Origin: Paracoccaceae bacterium
GTDB taxonomy: Bacteria > Pseudomonadota > Alphaproteobacteria > Rhodobacterales > Rhodobacteraceae
Length of the DNA stretch: 64,000 nt
Direction of reading: 5' to 3'
Assembly: GCA_026417295.1 (NCBI GenBank)
Contig: JAOADN010000002.1
Span: 41,649-105,648, forward strand
This document shows, piece by piece, positions 1 through 8,158 of this stretch (its first letter is position 1; each line of letters begins with the position of its first letter). Position numbers and translations under genes: made by a program. The notes under the pieces were generated by a model that worked only from the letters and a program-made list of their open reading frames with translations, did not search any database and was not told where the DNA came from.

Positions 1-466
1 TGGAATAGCTGTCGCGAGGCTCGCCGAGGATTTCCTTCATCGTGCTGTTGCGCGGTTGCGTGATGCCCTTGTTGAAGCGGGTCTTGGCCAGCTTCATGGC
101 CTCGGTCATGCCTTCCTCGGGCTGGGTCTCGAAATCCTCGTCGGGCAGGCTGGGATCGGCCCCGGCAGGGTCCTGGAAGACGACCGGCGCGCTGCTTTCC
201 TGGACGGCGGGCGCCGGCGCGCGATTGGCAAGCAGGCTCATGTCCTCGCGCAGGCGTGCCAGATCGGCGCGCAGGCCGGCGACCTCGGCCTCGAGGGCCT
301 TGCGCGCCTCGGCCTCGGCGGCCAGCGCAGCCTCGCCGCGCTGCAGGCGCATGTCGGTGGCGCTGTCGGCCGTCTCGAGTAGCGTCGTCACGACGGCGAA
401 GGCCATCGCCGCGACGATGACGCCGATCGCCACGATGATCGGGCCGATGACGTTGGCCTGACGCAT
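1..466 (-). CDS. Membrane-anchored coiled-coil protein, truncated by window edge
   Basis: The first 155 residues are visible; the C-terminus lies beyond position 1. The protein starts MRQANVIGPIIVAIGV, with one hydrophobic segment at about residues 7-29. An Ala/Glu/Arg-rich heptad-like stretch follows (about residues 38-75, probably coiled coil), then a Pro/Asp/Glu-rich linker and the segment MKEILGEPRDSYS. This looks like a single-pass inner-membrane protein with most of its mass in the periplasm. The ILGEPRDSYS segment faintly recalls the entry to M15-type peptidase domains of rhodobacterial proteins, but too little is present to assign a function. The start codon lies 2 nt after the stop of the PP2C phosphatase gene, so the two are very probably co-transcribed. 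No ORF for the true product was longer than this partial reading. Confidence 0.6.
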   Translation of the reverse strand, partial: MRQANVIGPIIVAIGVIVAAMAFAVVTTLLETADSATDMRLQRGEAALAAEAEARKALEAEVAGLRADLARLREDMSLLANRAPAPAVQESSAPVVFQDPAGADPSLPDEDFETQPEEGMTEAMKLAKTRFNKGITQPRNSTMKEILGEPRDSYS

Positions 467-468
467 CC

Positions 469-1224
469 TCAGGACTCCCGGATGTCCACGACGATGGCCG
501 AGACGTTGTCGGGCGCGCCGCTCTCGAGTGCCTCGGTCAGAAGGAGCCGGCAGGCCTCGTCCGGGTCCGCCGCCTGCCGCAGGAGCTGTTCGATCGTGCT
601 GTCGTAGACGCAGCGCGGCAGACCGTCCGAACACAGAAGCAGGCGGTCGCCCGGATAGAGCGGGACCGAGAGGCTGTCGATCTCGATCTCGGGCCCGCCG
701 CCGACGGCGCGGGTCACGACATGCGACTCGGGGTGGTTCCCGGCCTCTTCGGGCGTGATCTGGCCGGCATCGACCAGGGCCTGCACGAAGGTGTGGTCGC
801 GGGTGAGCTGGCGCAGGCGCCCCGCCCTGAGCAGGTAGGCGCGGCTGTCGCCGACCCAGGCCACATGCGCGATGGCGCGCACGATCATCACGGCGACGAC
901 GGTCGCACCCATGGTTCCCTTGCCATGCGCCGCGGCATGGGCGAGGACGGCCGCATTGGCCGCCTCGATCGCGGCGGCAAGGGCCGGCCCCGGGGCCGCG
1001 TCGTCGGGCACCGAACCGAGATGGTCGATGACGATATCGGCCGCCACGTCGCCGTTTCCGTGGCCGCCCATGCCATCGGCAACCGCCCAGAGGAACCCGG
1101 ACGGATCGGTGAGGATGGCGTCCTCGTTGCGCGAACGGATGCGCCCCTTGTGGGTCAGGCCGGCCCCGCTGGCGACAGGGACCCCGCGGGACATTGCGGG
1201 AACGACGGTCGTGATCCCGCTCAT
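469..1224 (-). CDS. PP2C-family serine/threonine protein phosphatase
   Basis: This 251-residue protein carries the PPM/PP2C metal-binding signatures in order: GLTHKGRIRSRNEDA near the N-terminus, ADGMGGHGNGD, GTMGAT, WVGDSRAYL, SDGL and APDNVSAIVV near the C-terminus. These supply the aspartates of the two-metal centre that hydrolyses phosphoserine and phosphothreonine. It has no membrane segment, so it is cytoplasmic. The reading frame is open much further upstream, but the extra sequence crosses the divergent ompA-like gene and is not protein-like. The ATG at 1224 was chosen; a second ATG lies at 1194. It is transcribed towards the membrane protein at 466-1 and is divergent from the OmpA-domain gene. 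Such phosphatases often counter Hanks-type kinases, but no kinase is visible here. Confidence 0.9.
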   Translation of the reverse strand: MSGITTVVPAMSRGVPVASGAGLTHKGRIRSRNEDAILTDPSGFLWAVADGMGGHGNGDVAADIVIDHLGSVPDDAAPGPALAAAIEAANAAVLAHAAAHGKGTMGATVVAVMIVRAIAHVAWVGDSRAYLLRAGRLRQLTRDHTFVQALVDAGQITPEEAGNHPESHVVTRAVGGGPEIEIDSLSVPLYPGDRLLLCSDGLPRCVYDSTIEQLLRQAADPDEACRLLLTEALESGAPDNVSAIVVDIRES

Positions 1225-1360
1225 CTTGCGCCCGCCCGGAGCGGGCCGCAGCGGCTGGGCAATCCGTGTCCGATCATCGTGCCGTTCCAAAAGCGTGAAT
1301 TGAATGCACGGGGATGATAGCCTACAATTCCCGCAGTTTAATCCATTTTCTGGTGCCGCC

Positions 1361-2125
1361 ATGCGTATCGCTCCTGCCGTTGCCGGCCTGCTTTGCATTT
1401 GCGCGACCCCTGCGGCCTTCGCCCAGGAACGGACGGACGAGGAGCTTCTGGCGATCTTCGCAAGGCAGGTCGAACTCTTCCGGGCGCAGGCAGCAGGCGA
1501 AGAGGTGGCGACGCGCGGGCTGAAGCTGGTGGCCGGGGACACGATCCTTGAACTCGACGGCAGCCCCTTCGCCGGACAGACCGGCCCGTCGCTGATGGCC
1601 GGCGTGGGATCCGAGGAGGTGGGCACCGGGCTTGCGGCGACGGACGGAAGCGTCACCGTGACGGCTGCGCCGGGCGGTCTTGCGGCGCCGGCGGGCGATG
1701 GCGTGGACATGGCAGCGGCAACCGCGACGGCCGCGCCGCCGGTGCAGGCGGCGCCGCCGCAGCCGGTGACGGTTGCGCAGTTCTCCGACGAGCTCACGAT
1801 CGACGTGAACATCCGCTTCGGTTACGATTCCGCCGCGCTGACGCCCGACCAGATGCCGCGCCTCGCCCAGATGTGCCGGGTCATGCTGAAGAGCAGCGTC
1901 AACATGTTCGAGATCAGCGGACATACCGATGCTGCCGGCCCGGAGGACTACAACAGCCGCCTGTCGCTGCAGCGGGCGCAGGAAGTCGCGCGCTACATGG
2001 TCAACGACTGCGGCATCGACCCGGCACGGATCCGCACCGTCGGCAAGGGCGAGGCGGTCCTGAAGAACCCGGCCGATCCCCGTGGGGCCGAGAACCGCCG
2101 CGTGGAGTTCCAGGCGCTGAGCTGA
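1361..2125 (+). CDS. OmpA-family envelope protein
   Basis: This 254-residue protein starts with a Sec signal peptide (MRIAPAVAGLLCICATPAAFA) ending near residue 21. An Ala/Pro/Thr-rich linker of about 120 residues follows. The C-terminal OmpA/MotB peptidoglycan-binding domain covers roughly residues 148-254 and includes FGYDSAAL, EISGHTDAAG, the LSLQRAQEV helix and ENRRVEF. Such domains bind diaminopimelate in peptidoglycan. There is no beta-barrel domain, so it is probably a periplasmic protein tethered to the cell wall rather than a porin. The ATG at 1361 was chosen because it begins the signal peptide; an upstream in-frame codon at 1304 would bury it. It is divergent from the PP2C gene. 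Confidence 0.85.
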   Translation: MRIAPAVAGLLCICATPAAFAQERTDEELLAIFARQVELFRAQAAGEEVATRGLKLVAGDTILELDGSPFAGQTGPSLMAGVGSEEVGTGLAATDGSVTVTAAPGGLAAPAGDGVDMAAATATAAPPVQAAPPQPVTVAQFSDELTIDVNIRFGYDSAALTPDQMPRLAQMCRVMLKSSVNMFEISGHTDAAGPEDYNSRLSLQRAQEVARYMVNDCGIDPARIRTVGKGEAVLKNPADPRGAENRRVEFQALS

Positions 2126-2169
2126 CCGCGGGGCATCGCGGGATCCTGTTCCGACATCGCCGCTTCGCA

Positions 2170-2187
2170 ATTGACTGCGCAGTCAAT
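2170..2187. promoter_or_regulatory. 18-bp perfect palindrome, operator candidate
   Basis: ATTGACTGCGCAGTCAAT is a perfect 18-bp inverted repeat 41 bp upstream of the acyl-CoA dehydrogenase start. The size and symmetry fit a TetR-family dimer site, and TetR-type repressors commonly control fatty-acyl-CoA genes in proteobacteria. No TetR gene is present nearby, so the regulator assignment is inference. Confidence 0.55.
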
Positions 2188-2228
2188 GCGCGGATAGGCA
2201 TCATCCGCCATGACAGGGGGAGGCTGAG

Positions 2229-3392
2229 ATGGACTTCGGACTGAACGACGAGCAGCGGATGATCGTCGAGACGACGCGGGCCTTCGTCGAGGCCGAGCTC
2301 TATCCCCACGAGCGGGAGGTCGAGCGCACCGGCAGGCTCGACCCCGGCCTCGTGAAGGACATCCAGAAGAAGGCGATCGCGGCCGGCCTCTATGCCGCGA
2401 ACATCCCGGCCGAATACGGGGGCGCGGGCCTCGACACGCTCTCGTGGCTCCTCTACGAGCGCGAACTCGGGCGGGCGAACTATGCGCTTCACTGGACCTG
2501 CGTGGCGCGGCCCTCGAACATCCTCTGCGCGGGCAACGAGGACCAGCGCCGGCGCTACCTCGATCCTTGTGTCCGGGGCGAGACCTGGGACTGCCTCGCC
2601 ATGACCGAACCCGGCGCCGGGTCGGACCTGCGCGGCATGAAGGCGAGCGCGGTGCAGGACGGCACCGACTGGGTGCTGAACGGCACCAAGCACTTCATCA
2701 GCCATGCCGACATCGCGGGCTTCACCATCGCCTTCATGGCCACCGGCGAGGAGGAGACGGCACGGGGCAGGAAGAAGCGCATCACCGCCTTCTTCGTCGA
2801 CAAGGGCACGAAGGGCTTCACCGTGCGCGAGGGCTACCGCAACGTCAGCCACCGCGGCTACACCAATGCGATCCTCGAGTTCGACGACTGCCGGGTTCCG
2901 GCCGAGAACGTGCTAGGGGAGCCGCACAAGGGCTTCGAGGTCGCCAACCAGTGGCTCGGCGCGACGCGGCTGCAGGTCGGCGCAACCTCGCTCGGCCGGG
3001 CCGAGCGCGCCTTCGCGCACGCCGTCGAATGGGCGGCCACGCGCGAGCAGTTCGGCCAGAAGATCGGCAAGTTCCAGGGGGTGAGCTTCAAGCTCGCCGA
3101 CATGGCGGTGCGGATCCGGGCGTCGGAACTGCTGCTGCTGGAGGCGGCGTGGAAATACGACCGGGGCACGGTGACCGACGCCGACATGGCGATGGCCAAG
3201 CTGCACGCGACCGAGACGCTGGCCTTCGTCGCCGACGAGGCGATCCAGATCCACGGCGGCATGGGGCTGATGGACGAGCTGCCGCTCGAGCGGATCTGGC
3301 GCGATGCACGGGTCGAGCGGATCTGGGAAGGCACTTCCGAGATCCAGCGCCACATCATCAGCCGGGCGCTCCTGAGGCCCCACGGCGCGTGA
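2229..3392 (+). CDS. Acyl-CoA dehydrogenase
   Basis: This 387-residue cytoplasmic FAD enzyme is full length for the family. It would oxidise an acyl-CoA to the 2,3-enoyl-CoA and pass electrons to electron-transfer flavoprotein. The N-terminal helical domain begins MDFGLNDEQRMIVETTR. The FAD-binding middle region contains LAMTEPGAGSDLRGM. The C-terminal region has QIHGGMG and IWEGTSEIQRHII, which in short- and medium-chain family members includes the catalytic-base position. It heads a run with an NDP-forming acyl-CoA ligase and a CaiD-like hydratase, so a short carboxylate (possibly carnitine- or crotonobetaine-related) is a plausible substrate. A palindrome sits in its promoter region and a hairpin follows its stop. 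Confidence 0.92.
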   Translation: MDFGLNDEQRMIVETTRAFVEAELYPHEREVERTGRLDPGLVKDIQKKAIAAGLYAANIPAEYGGAGLDTLSWLLYERELGRANYALHWTCVARPSNILCAGNEDQRRRYLDPCVRGETWDCLAMTEPGAGSDLRGMKASAVQDGTDWVLNGTKHFISHADIAGFTIAFMATGEEETARGRKKRITAFFVDKGTKGFTVREGYRNVSHRGYTNAILEFDDCRVPAENVLGEPHKGFEVANQWLGATRLQVGATSLGRAERAFAHAVEWAATREQFGQKIGKFQGVSFKLADMAVRIRASELLLLEAAWKYDRGTVTDADMAMAKLHATETLAFVADEAIQIHGGMGLMDELPLERIWRDARVERIWEGTSEIQRHIISRALLRPHGA

Positions 3393-3401
3393 CCGCAGGC
3401 C

Positions 3402-3422
3402 CCGGGGGTTTTCCACCCCCGG
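3402..3422 (+). terminator. GC-rich hairpin after acyl-CoA dehydrogenase
   Basis: A 7-bp perfect stem (CCGGGGG / CCCCCGG) encloses the 7-nt loop TTTTCCA, 10 nt after the acyl-CoA dehydrogenase stop. There is no U-run after the stem. It may stabilise the mRNA end or cause partial termination, and it merges with the dispersed repeat that follows. Confidence 0.4.
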
Positions 3423-3423
3423 A

Positions 3424-3456
3424 CCCCCGGAGGATATTTCCGGACAGAAGATGAAG
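3424..3456 (+). repeat. Dispersed intergenic repeat, copy A
   Basis: This copy ends in GGACAGAAGATGAAG and pairs with an inverted copy at 3572-3603. Over the 24 bases ending GAAGATGAA the copies differ at three positions. I recall similar GGATATTT...CAGAAGATGAA elements as common at gene ends in Rhodobacteraceae genomes. Confidence 0.6.
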
Positions 3457-3571
3457 GACCGATGAACGCTTTCTTTACCATGCGCCCCGAGGATAGGACT
3501 GCGGTACAGGCTGGGAAGCCGATGACCGCGGCAGGAGATGGCACGCCGTTCCGGGGTCCGGGGCGGCGTGC

Positions 3572-3603
3572 TTTCATCTTCTGCCCGCAAGTATCCCGGG
3601 GGG
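3572..3603 (-). repeat. Dispersed intergenic repeat, copy B (inverted)
   Basis: Read on the minus strand this ends GCGGGCAGAAGATGAAA and matches copy A at 21 of 24 core bases. It is flanked on the plus strand by a second hairpin (GGGGGG / CCCCCC at 3607-3623). The 115 bp between the copies holds only a short non-conserved-looking reading frame (3462-3656) that I do not consider a gene. Confidence 0.6.
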
Positions 3604-3652
3604 TGCGGGGGGCAGAGCCCCCCGCCCGGGTCCGGGCGCCGGAGGCGGCCGG

Positions 3653-5698
3653 ATGAAGGACCTATCGCGCCTCCTGCGGCCGGCCTCGGTCGCCGTCTTC
3701 GGCGGCAGCTGGGCCGTCAATGTCGTCGAGCAGCTGAAGAAGGCGGGCTTCACCGGCGCGATCTGGCCGGTCAACCCGAAGCGGGCGGAGATCCTCGGGC
3801 TTCCCTGCTTCGCCTCGGTCGAGGCGCTGCCGGGGCCGCCCGACGCGGCCTGGGTGGGCGTGAACCGCGAGGCCTCGGTCGATGTCGTCGCGGCGCTGGC
3901 GCGCATGGGCGCGGGCGGGGCCACCTGCTTTGCGAGCGGCTTTGCCGAGAGCGAGGCGGAGGGCACCGGCGGCGCGGCGCTGCAGGCGCGGCTCGTCGCC
4001 GCCGCCGGGGCGATGCCGATCGTCGGGCCGAACTGCTACGGCCTCCTGAACTACCTCGACCGGGTGACGCTCTGGCCCGACCAGCATGGCGGCGTGCCCG
4101 TGGCCTCGGGCGTGGCGATCGTCGGGCAGTCGTCGAACATGCTCATCAACATGACGATGCAGGCCCGCGCCCTGCCGCTCGCCTATGTGCTCGCGGCCGG
4201 AAACCAGGCGCAGGTCTCGCTTTCCGAGCTCGGGATGGCGGCGCTGGCCGACGACCGGGTGACCGCGCTCGGCCTCCACATCGAGGGGTTCGGCGACATC
4301 CGCTCCTTCGAGCGGCTCGCGGCCTTCGCGCGCGCGCGGGGCAAGCCGGTCGTCGTGCTGAAGGCGGGGCGCAGCGAGGCGGCGCAGGCCGCCACGATGA
4401 CGCACACGGCCTCGCTCGCCGGCGGGGCGGCCGCCGCCTCGGCGCTGATCACGCGGCTCGGCATGGTCGAGGTGACGGGGCTTGCGGCCTTCCTCGAGAC
4501 GCTGAAGCTTCTCCACTTCGGCGGCCCCCTGCGCGACGCGGGCATCGGGTCGGTCTCCTGCTCGGGCGGCGAGGCGAGCCTGATCGCCGACCTCGCCATG
4601 GGCACCGCGATCGAGTGGCCGGCCTTCTCGGCCCCCGGCAAGGCGCGGCTCAATGCGGTGCTCGGGCCGATCGTCACGGTGGCCAACCCCTTGGACTACC
4701 ACACCTTCATCTGGGGCGACACGGAGCGGATGACCGAATGCTTCACGGCCGTCCTGGCCGAGGGTCGGGCGCTGACCGTCTTCATCCTCGACGTGCCGCG
4801 GCCCGACCGCTGCGACCGGTCCTGGTACCAGTGCGCCCATGACGCGATCCTTGCCGCGGCGAAGGCCACGGGCGCGCGGACGGCGGTCCTCGCCTCGCTG
4901 CCCGAGAACCTGACCGAGGATCTCTCGGCCATGTTCGTGGCGGGCGGCGTGGTGCCGCTGCACGGGATCGAGGCGGGGATCGCGGCGATCGAAGCGGGCA
5001 TCCGCGCGGGCCGGCTGGCCGCGGGCGCGGTGCCCGCGCCGGTCCTGCTGCGCGGGCCCGCACCTGCGGGTGGCGTGACCCTGGGCGAGGCCGAGGCGAA
5101 GGCGCGCCTTGCCGCCTGCGGGCTTGACGTGCCGTGGCGGGTGACGGGGGAGACGCCTGAGGCGGTGGCCGCGGCGGCGGCGGCGGGCCTGACCTTCCCT
5201 GTGGCGCTGAAGGGCCAGGGCATCGCCCACAAGACCGAGGCGGGCGCGGTGCGGCTGAGCCTGCCCGACGCCGCGGCGGTGGCCGAGGCGGCGCGGGCCA
5301 TGGCGGGGGCGGAGGGCTTCCTTGCCGAGGAGATGGTCACCGGCGCGGTGGCCGAGATCCTTGTCGGCGTCACGCGCGACCCGACGGGGCTGATGCTGCT
5401 CACGCTCGGCGCGGGGGGCGTGATGGCCGAGCTTCTGGCCGACACGGCCTCGGTCCTTCTGCCCGCGGGGCGCGAGGAGATCCGCGCGGCGCTGGGGCGG
5501 CTGCGGGTGGCGCGGCTTCTTGCCGGCTGGCGCGGCGGGCCGGCGGCCGACCTCGGGGCGCTGGTGGACGCGGTCTCGGCGATCGCGGCCTATGCGGAAG
5601 CCGAGCCGCGGCTTCTGGAGCTTGACGTGAACCCGCTGATCGCGACGCCCGGCCGGGCCGTCGCGGTCGATGCCCTCATCCGGCTGACGGAGGACTGA
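3653..5698 (+). CDS. NDP-forming acyl-CoA ligase (acetate-CoA ligase family)
   Basis: This 681-residue protein has the architecture of ADP-forming acyl-CoA synthetases with alpha and beta parts fused. Residues about 1-130 are a CoA-binding Rossmann domain (RPASVAVFGGSW, WPVNPKR, GPNCYGLLN). The middle holds succinyl-CoA-synthetase-like flavodoxin domains (AIVGQSSNM, MTHTASLAGG). The C-terminal third is an ATP-grasp domain (FPVALKGQGIAHKTEAGAV, ELDVNPLI). It would join a carboxylate to CoA using ATP, giving ADP and phosphate. The start follows GGAGG with 7-nt spacing. The next gene starts 2 bp after its stop, so it is coupled to the CaiD-like hydratase. The substrate cannot be read from sequence. 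Confidence 0.85.
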   Translation: MKDLSRLLRPASVAVFGGSWAVNVVEQLKKAGFTGAIWPVNPKRAEILGLPCFASVEALPGPPDAAWVGVNREASVDVVAALARMGAGGATCFASGFAESEAEGTGGAALQARLVAAAGAMPIVGPNCYGLLNYLDRVTLWPDQHGGVPVASGVAIVGQSSNMLINMTMQARALPLAYVLAAGNQAQVSLSELGMAALADDRVTALGLHIEGFGDIRSFERLAAFARARGKPVVVLKAGRSEAAQAATMTHTASLAGGAAAASALITRLGMVEVTGLAAFLETLKLLHFGGPLRDAGIGSVSCSGGEASLIADLAMGTAIEWPAFSAPGKARLNAVLGPIVTVANPLDYHTFIWGDTERMTECFTAVLAEGRALTVFILDVPRPDRCDRSWYQCAHDAILAAAKATGARTAVLASLPENLTEDLSAMFVAGGVVPLHGIEAGIAAIEAGIRAGRLAAGAVPAPVLLRGPAPAGGVTLGEAEAKARLAACGLDVPWRVTGETPEAVAAAAAAGLTFPVALKGQGIAHKTEAGAVRLSLPDAAAVAEAARAMAGAEGFLAEEMVTGAVAEILVGVTRDPTGLMLLTLGAGGVMAELLADTASVLLPAGREEIRAALGRLRVARLLAGWRGGPAADLGALVDAVSAIAAYAEAEPRLLELDVNPLIATPGRAVAVDALIRLTED

Positions 5699-5699
5699 C

Positions 5700-6503
5700 A
5701 TGCCCGAGATGACCATGCTGACCGAGGGGCCGGTGCGCACGCGCCGCGAGGGCGCGATCCTCGAGGTGACGCTCGACAGGCCGAAGGCCAACGCGATCGA
5801 CCTTGCCACGAGCCGGATCATGGGCCTGGCCTTCCGCGCCTTCCGCGACGACGAGACCTTGCGCGTCGCGATCCTGCGAACCGCGGGAGGCCGGTTCTTC
5901 TGCCCCGGCTGGGACCTGAAGGCGGCCGCCGCGGGCGACGCGGTGGACGGCGACTATGGCGTCGGCGGCTTCGGCGGACTGCAGGAGCTGCCGAACCTAA
6001 ACAAGCCCGTCATCGCAGCGGTGAACGGCATCTGCTGCGGCGGCGGGCTGGAGCTTGCCTTGTCCTGCGACCTGATCCTCGCCTCGTCGAACGCCACCTT
6101 CGCGCTCCCGGAGATCCGGTCGGGGACGGTGGCGGACGCGGCCTCGATCAAGCTGCCGAAGCGCATCCCCTATCATGTGGCGATGGACCTTCTCCTGACC
6201 GGGCGCTGGTTCGATGCCGAGGAGGCCTTGCGCTGGGGGCTCCTGCGGGAGATCACGACCGAGGAGGACCTGATCCCCAAGGCCTGGGAACTGGCGCGGC
6301 TACTGGAATCGGGGCCGCCGCTTGTCTATGCAGCGATCAAGGAGATCGTGCGCGAGGCCGAGGACATGCGCTTCCAGGACGCGCTGAACCGCATCACCAA
6401 GCGGCAGTTCCCCACCGTCGACCGGCTCTATTCCAGCGAGGACCAGCTCGAGGGCGCCCGCGCATTCGCCGAAAAGCGCGATCCGGTCTGGAAGGGGCGC
6501 TGA
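5700..6503 (+). CDS. Enoyl-CoA hydratase, carnitinyl-CoA dehydratase (CaiD)-like
   Basis: This 267-residue crotonase-fold protein has the oxyanion-hole segment WDLKAAAAGD, the active-site segments GGGLELALSCDLI and FALPEIRSG, and the C-terminus FAEKRDPVWKGR. From memory, that terminus and the N-terminal LDRPKANAID closely match E. coli CaiD, which interconverts crotonobetainyl-CoA and carnitinyl-CoA. Both acidic positions expected in CaiD-type hydratases (one in GLELAL, one in LPEI) are present. It follows the acyl-CoA ligase with no promoter space, forming a ligase/hydratase unit downstream of an acyl-CoA dehydrogenase. Other CoA hydratases of related sequence exist, so the exact substrate is inferred. 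Confidence 0.85.
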   Translation: MPEMTMLTEGPVRTRREGAILEVTLDRPKANAIDLATSRIMGLAFRAFRDDETLRVAILRTAGGRFFCPGWDLKAAAAGDAVDGDYGVGGFGGLQELPNLNKPVIAAVNGICCGGGLELALSCDLILASSNATFALPEIRSGTVADAASIKLPKRIPYHVAMDLLLTGRWFDAEEALRWGLLREITTEEDLIPKAWELARLLESGPPLVYAAIKEIVREAEDMRFQDALNRITKRQFPTVDRLYSSEDQLEGARAFAEKRDPVWKGR

Positions 6504-6512
6504 ACGCCGCCC

Positions 6513-7682
6513 CTACCCCGCTGCGGTGACGTCGTGCCCGTAGAGCCAGTCGAACCGCCCCAGGAGGGCATTCGGCGCGAGGCGCGACAGGATGCGCAGG
6601 CCGAGATGCCCGACCTCGCGGCGGATGCCGCTCAGGTGGTAGTTGCGGGCATTGGCATTGGCCGCATCGACGACCTGCCGGGCGCGTGACTGGCGGCGCG
6701 CCTGATAGGAGGCCAGCGCGGCGTCGCGGTCGGGGTCGGCAGACAGGCAGTCGGCCAGGACCCAGGCGTCCTCGAGCGCCATGTTCGCCCCCTGCGCAAG
6801 GAAGGGCAGCATCGGATGGGCGGCATCGCCGAGGATCGCCAGACCCGGCCCCCACCAGCGCGACGCAACCTCGTGCCGGAAGAGGCCCCACAGGTTCGGG
6901 GCCTCGATACGGTCCAGCCAGCCGCGGACCTCGGGGACGAAATCCTCGAAGGCCACGCGAAGCGCCAGCGCGTCGTCGGTGAGCGACCAGCTCTCCTCGG
7001 CCCACCTGCGGCGTTCCTCGACGGCCACGATGTTGCGCAGGCGGCCGCCGCGCAGCGGATAGGTCACGACGTGCCGCCCCGGCCCCATGAACACGCGCGC
7101 GACAGGCGGCACCGGCGCTTCGGAGGGAATGACGGCGCGCCAGGCGACCTGATGGGTGAAGAAGGGGGCCGTGCGCCCGTTCAGGGCCTCGCGCACCACG
7201 GAATGGATGCCGTCGGCGCCGGCGATCATGAATGCGCCGATCGTCTCGCCCGAAGTCGTGATCGCCGTGGGCCGGTCACCGGGGCGCAGCTCGGCCACCC
7301 GGACCCCGAGGCGGATCTCGACCCCAGCCTCACGGGCGCCGGCCGCGAGCAGCTCGATGAGATCGGCCCTGTGGAAGAAGCGGAACATGCCCGCCGTCGG
7401 CCCCGATCCGAGCGGCAGGCGGGCGACGGTGCCGCCGCCGGTGCCGTCGACCAGTTCGACCGACCGGCCCTCGGTGCCCAGGCGCGCGGCCGACTCGCCA
7501 AGGCCCAGCGCGTTCAGCACTCGCAGGCCGTTCGGCGAGACCTGGAGCCCGGCGCCGACCTCGCGGATCGCCTCTGCCTGTTCGAGAACGGTCACCTGCG
7601 CACCGCGCAGCGCCAGCGCCCGTGCGAGCGCGAGGCCTGCGACACCGGCGCCGATGACGACGATCGGCTCACCGATCAGCAT
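6513..7682 (-). CDS. FAD-dependent monooxygenase (salicylate hydroxylase-like)
   Basis: This 389-residue flavoprotein belongs to the UbiH/PHBH class of aromatic hydroxylases. It has an N-terminal dinucleotide fold VVIGAGVAGLALARAL, the DG motif ADGIHSVVREAL and the FAD-ribityl GD motif ILGDAAHPMLPFLAQGANM. It would use NAD(P)H and oxygen to hydroxylate a small aromatic or ring compound. The ATG at 7682 puts the start four residues before the Rossmann strand. A GTG at 7739 overlaps the dksA stop (GTGA) and would add a 19-residue Pro/Arg-rich extension, so translational coupling from dksA is possible. It converges on the hydratase gene with a 9-bp gap. Confidence 0.85.
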   Translation of the reverse strand: MLIGEPIVVIGAGVAGLALARALALRGAQVTVLEQAEAIREVGAGLQVSPNGLRVLNALGLGESAARLGTEGRSVELVDGTGGGTVARLPLGSGPTAGMFRFFHRADLIELLAAGAREAGVEIRLGVRVAELRPGDRPTAITTSGETIGAFMIAGADGIHSVVREALNGRTAPFFTHQVAWRAVIPSEAPVPPVARVFMGPGRHVVTYPLRGGRLRNIVAVEERRRWAEESWSLTDDALALRVAFEDFVPEVRGWLDRIEAPNLWGLFRHEVASRWWGPGLAILGDAAHPMLPFLAQGANMALEDAWVLADCLSADPDRDAALASYQARRQSRARQVVDAANANARNYHLSGIRREVGHLGLRILSRLAPNALLGRFDWLYGHDVTAAG

Positions 7683-7735
7683 CGGGGGATCCCGCGGCTG
7701 CCGGGCGGCCTTGCCCGGCGGTCCGGGCCTCGGCG

Positions 7736-8158
7736 TCACTCGTCGCGGTGGACGCGCTCGCGACGTTCATGCTTCTCCTGCGCCTCGAGCGTCATCGTGG
7801 CGATCGGCCGGGCATCGAGTCGCTTGAGGCTGATCGGCTCTCCGGTCATCTCGCAATAGCCGTATTCCCCGTTCTCGATCCGGCGCAGGGCAGCGTCGAT
7901 CTTGGCGATCAGCTTGCGCTGGCGGTCGCGGGTGCGCAGTTCAAGCGCACGATCGGTTTCCTCGCTGGCGCGATCGGCGATGTCGGGCACGTTGCGCGCT
8001 GAATCGCTGAGCCCCTCGATCGTGTCGGCCGACTGCTCGATCAGATCCTGCTTCCAGGCCAGCAGCTTGCGCCTGAAATATTCGAGCTGTCGATCGTTCA
8101 TGAAGGGTTCGTCCTCGGCAGGACGGTAATCATCCGGAAGAAAGACCTCTGCCCGCAT
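7736..8158 (-). CDS. dksA: RNA polymerase-binding transcription factor DksA
   Basis: This 140-residue protein is full length for alphaproteobacterial DksA. It starts MRAEVFLPDDYRPAEDEPFM, continues through a long coiled coil, and has the family-typical RASEETDRALELRTRDRQRK segment and LKRLDARPIATM near the end. DksA inserts into the RNA polymerase secondary channel and, with ppGpp, shifts transcription during the stringent response. The zinc-finger region keeps one cysteine (GYCEMTGEP) rather than four, as I recall for alphaproteobacterial DksA. The start is supported by AAGGAG 5-6 nt upstream; the frame is open for over 1 kb further but the extension is antisense to the MoxR and GST genes. 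Confidence 0.93.
   Translation of the reverse strand: MRAEVFLPDDYRPAEDEPFMNDRQLEYFRRKLLAWKQDLIEQSADTIEGLSDSARNVPDIADRASEETDRALELRTRDRQRKLIAKIDAALRRIENGEYGYCEMTGEPISLKRLDARPIATMTLEAQEKHERRERVHRDE

Noticed and set aside
3462..3656. 64-residue ORF between the dispersed repeats
   Set aside because: Low-complexity Arg/Gly/Pro sequence built from the repeat copies; no ribosome site or recognisable motif.
3662..5821. 719-residue antisense frame over the acyl-CoA ligase
   Set aside because: Rich in Arg/Gly/His with no domain; produced by strong GC bias at codon position three of the true gene.
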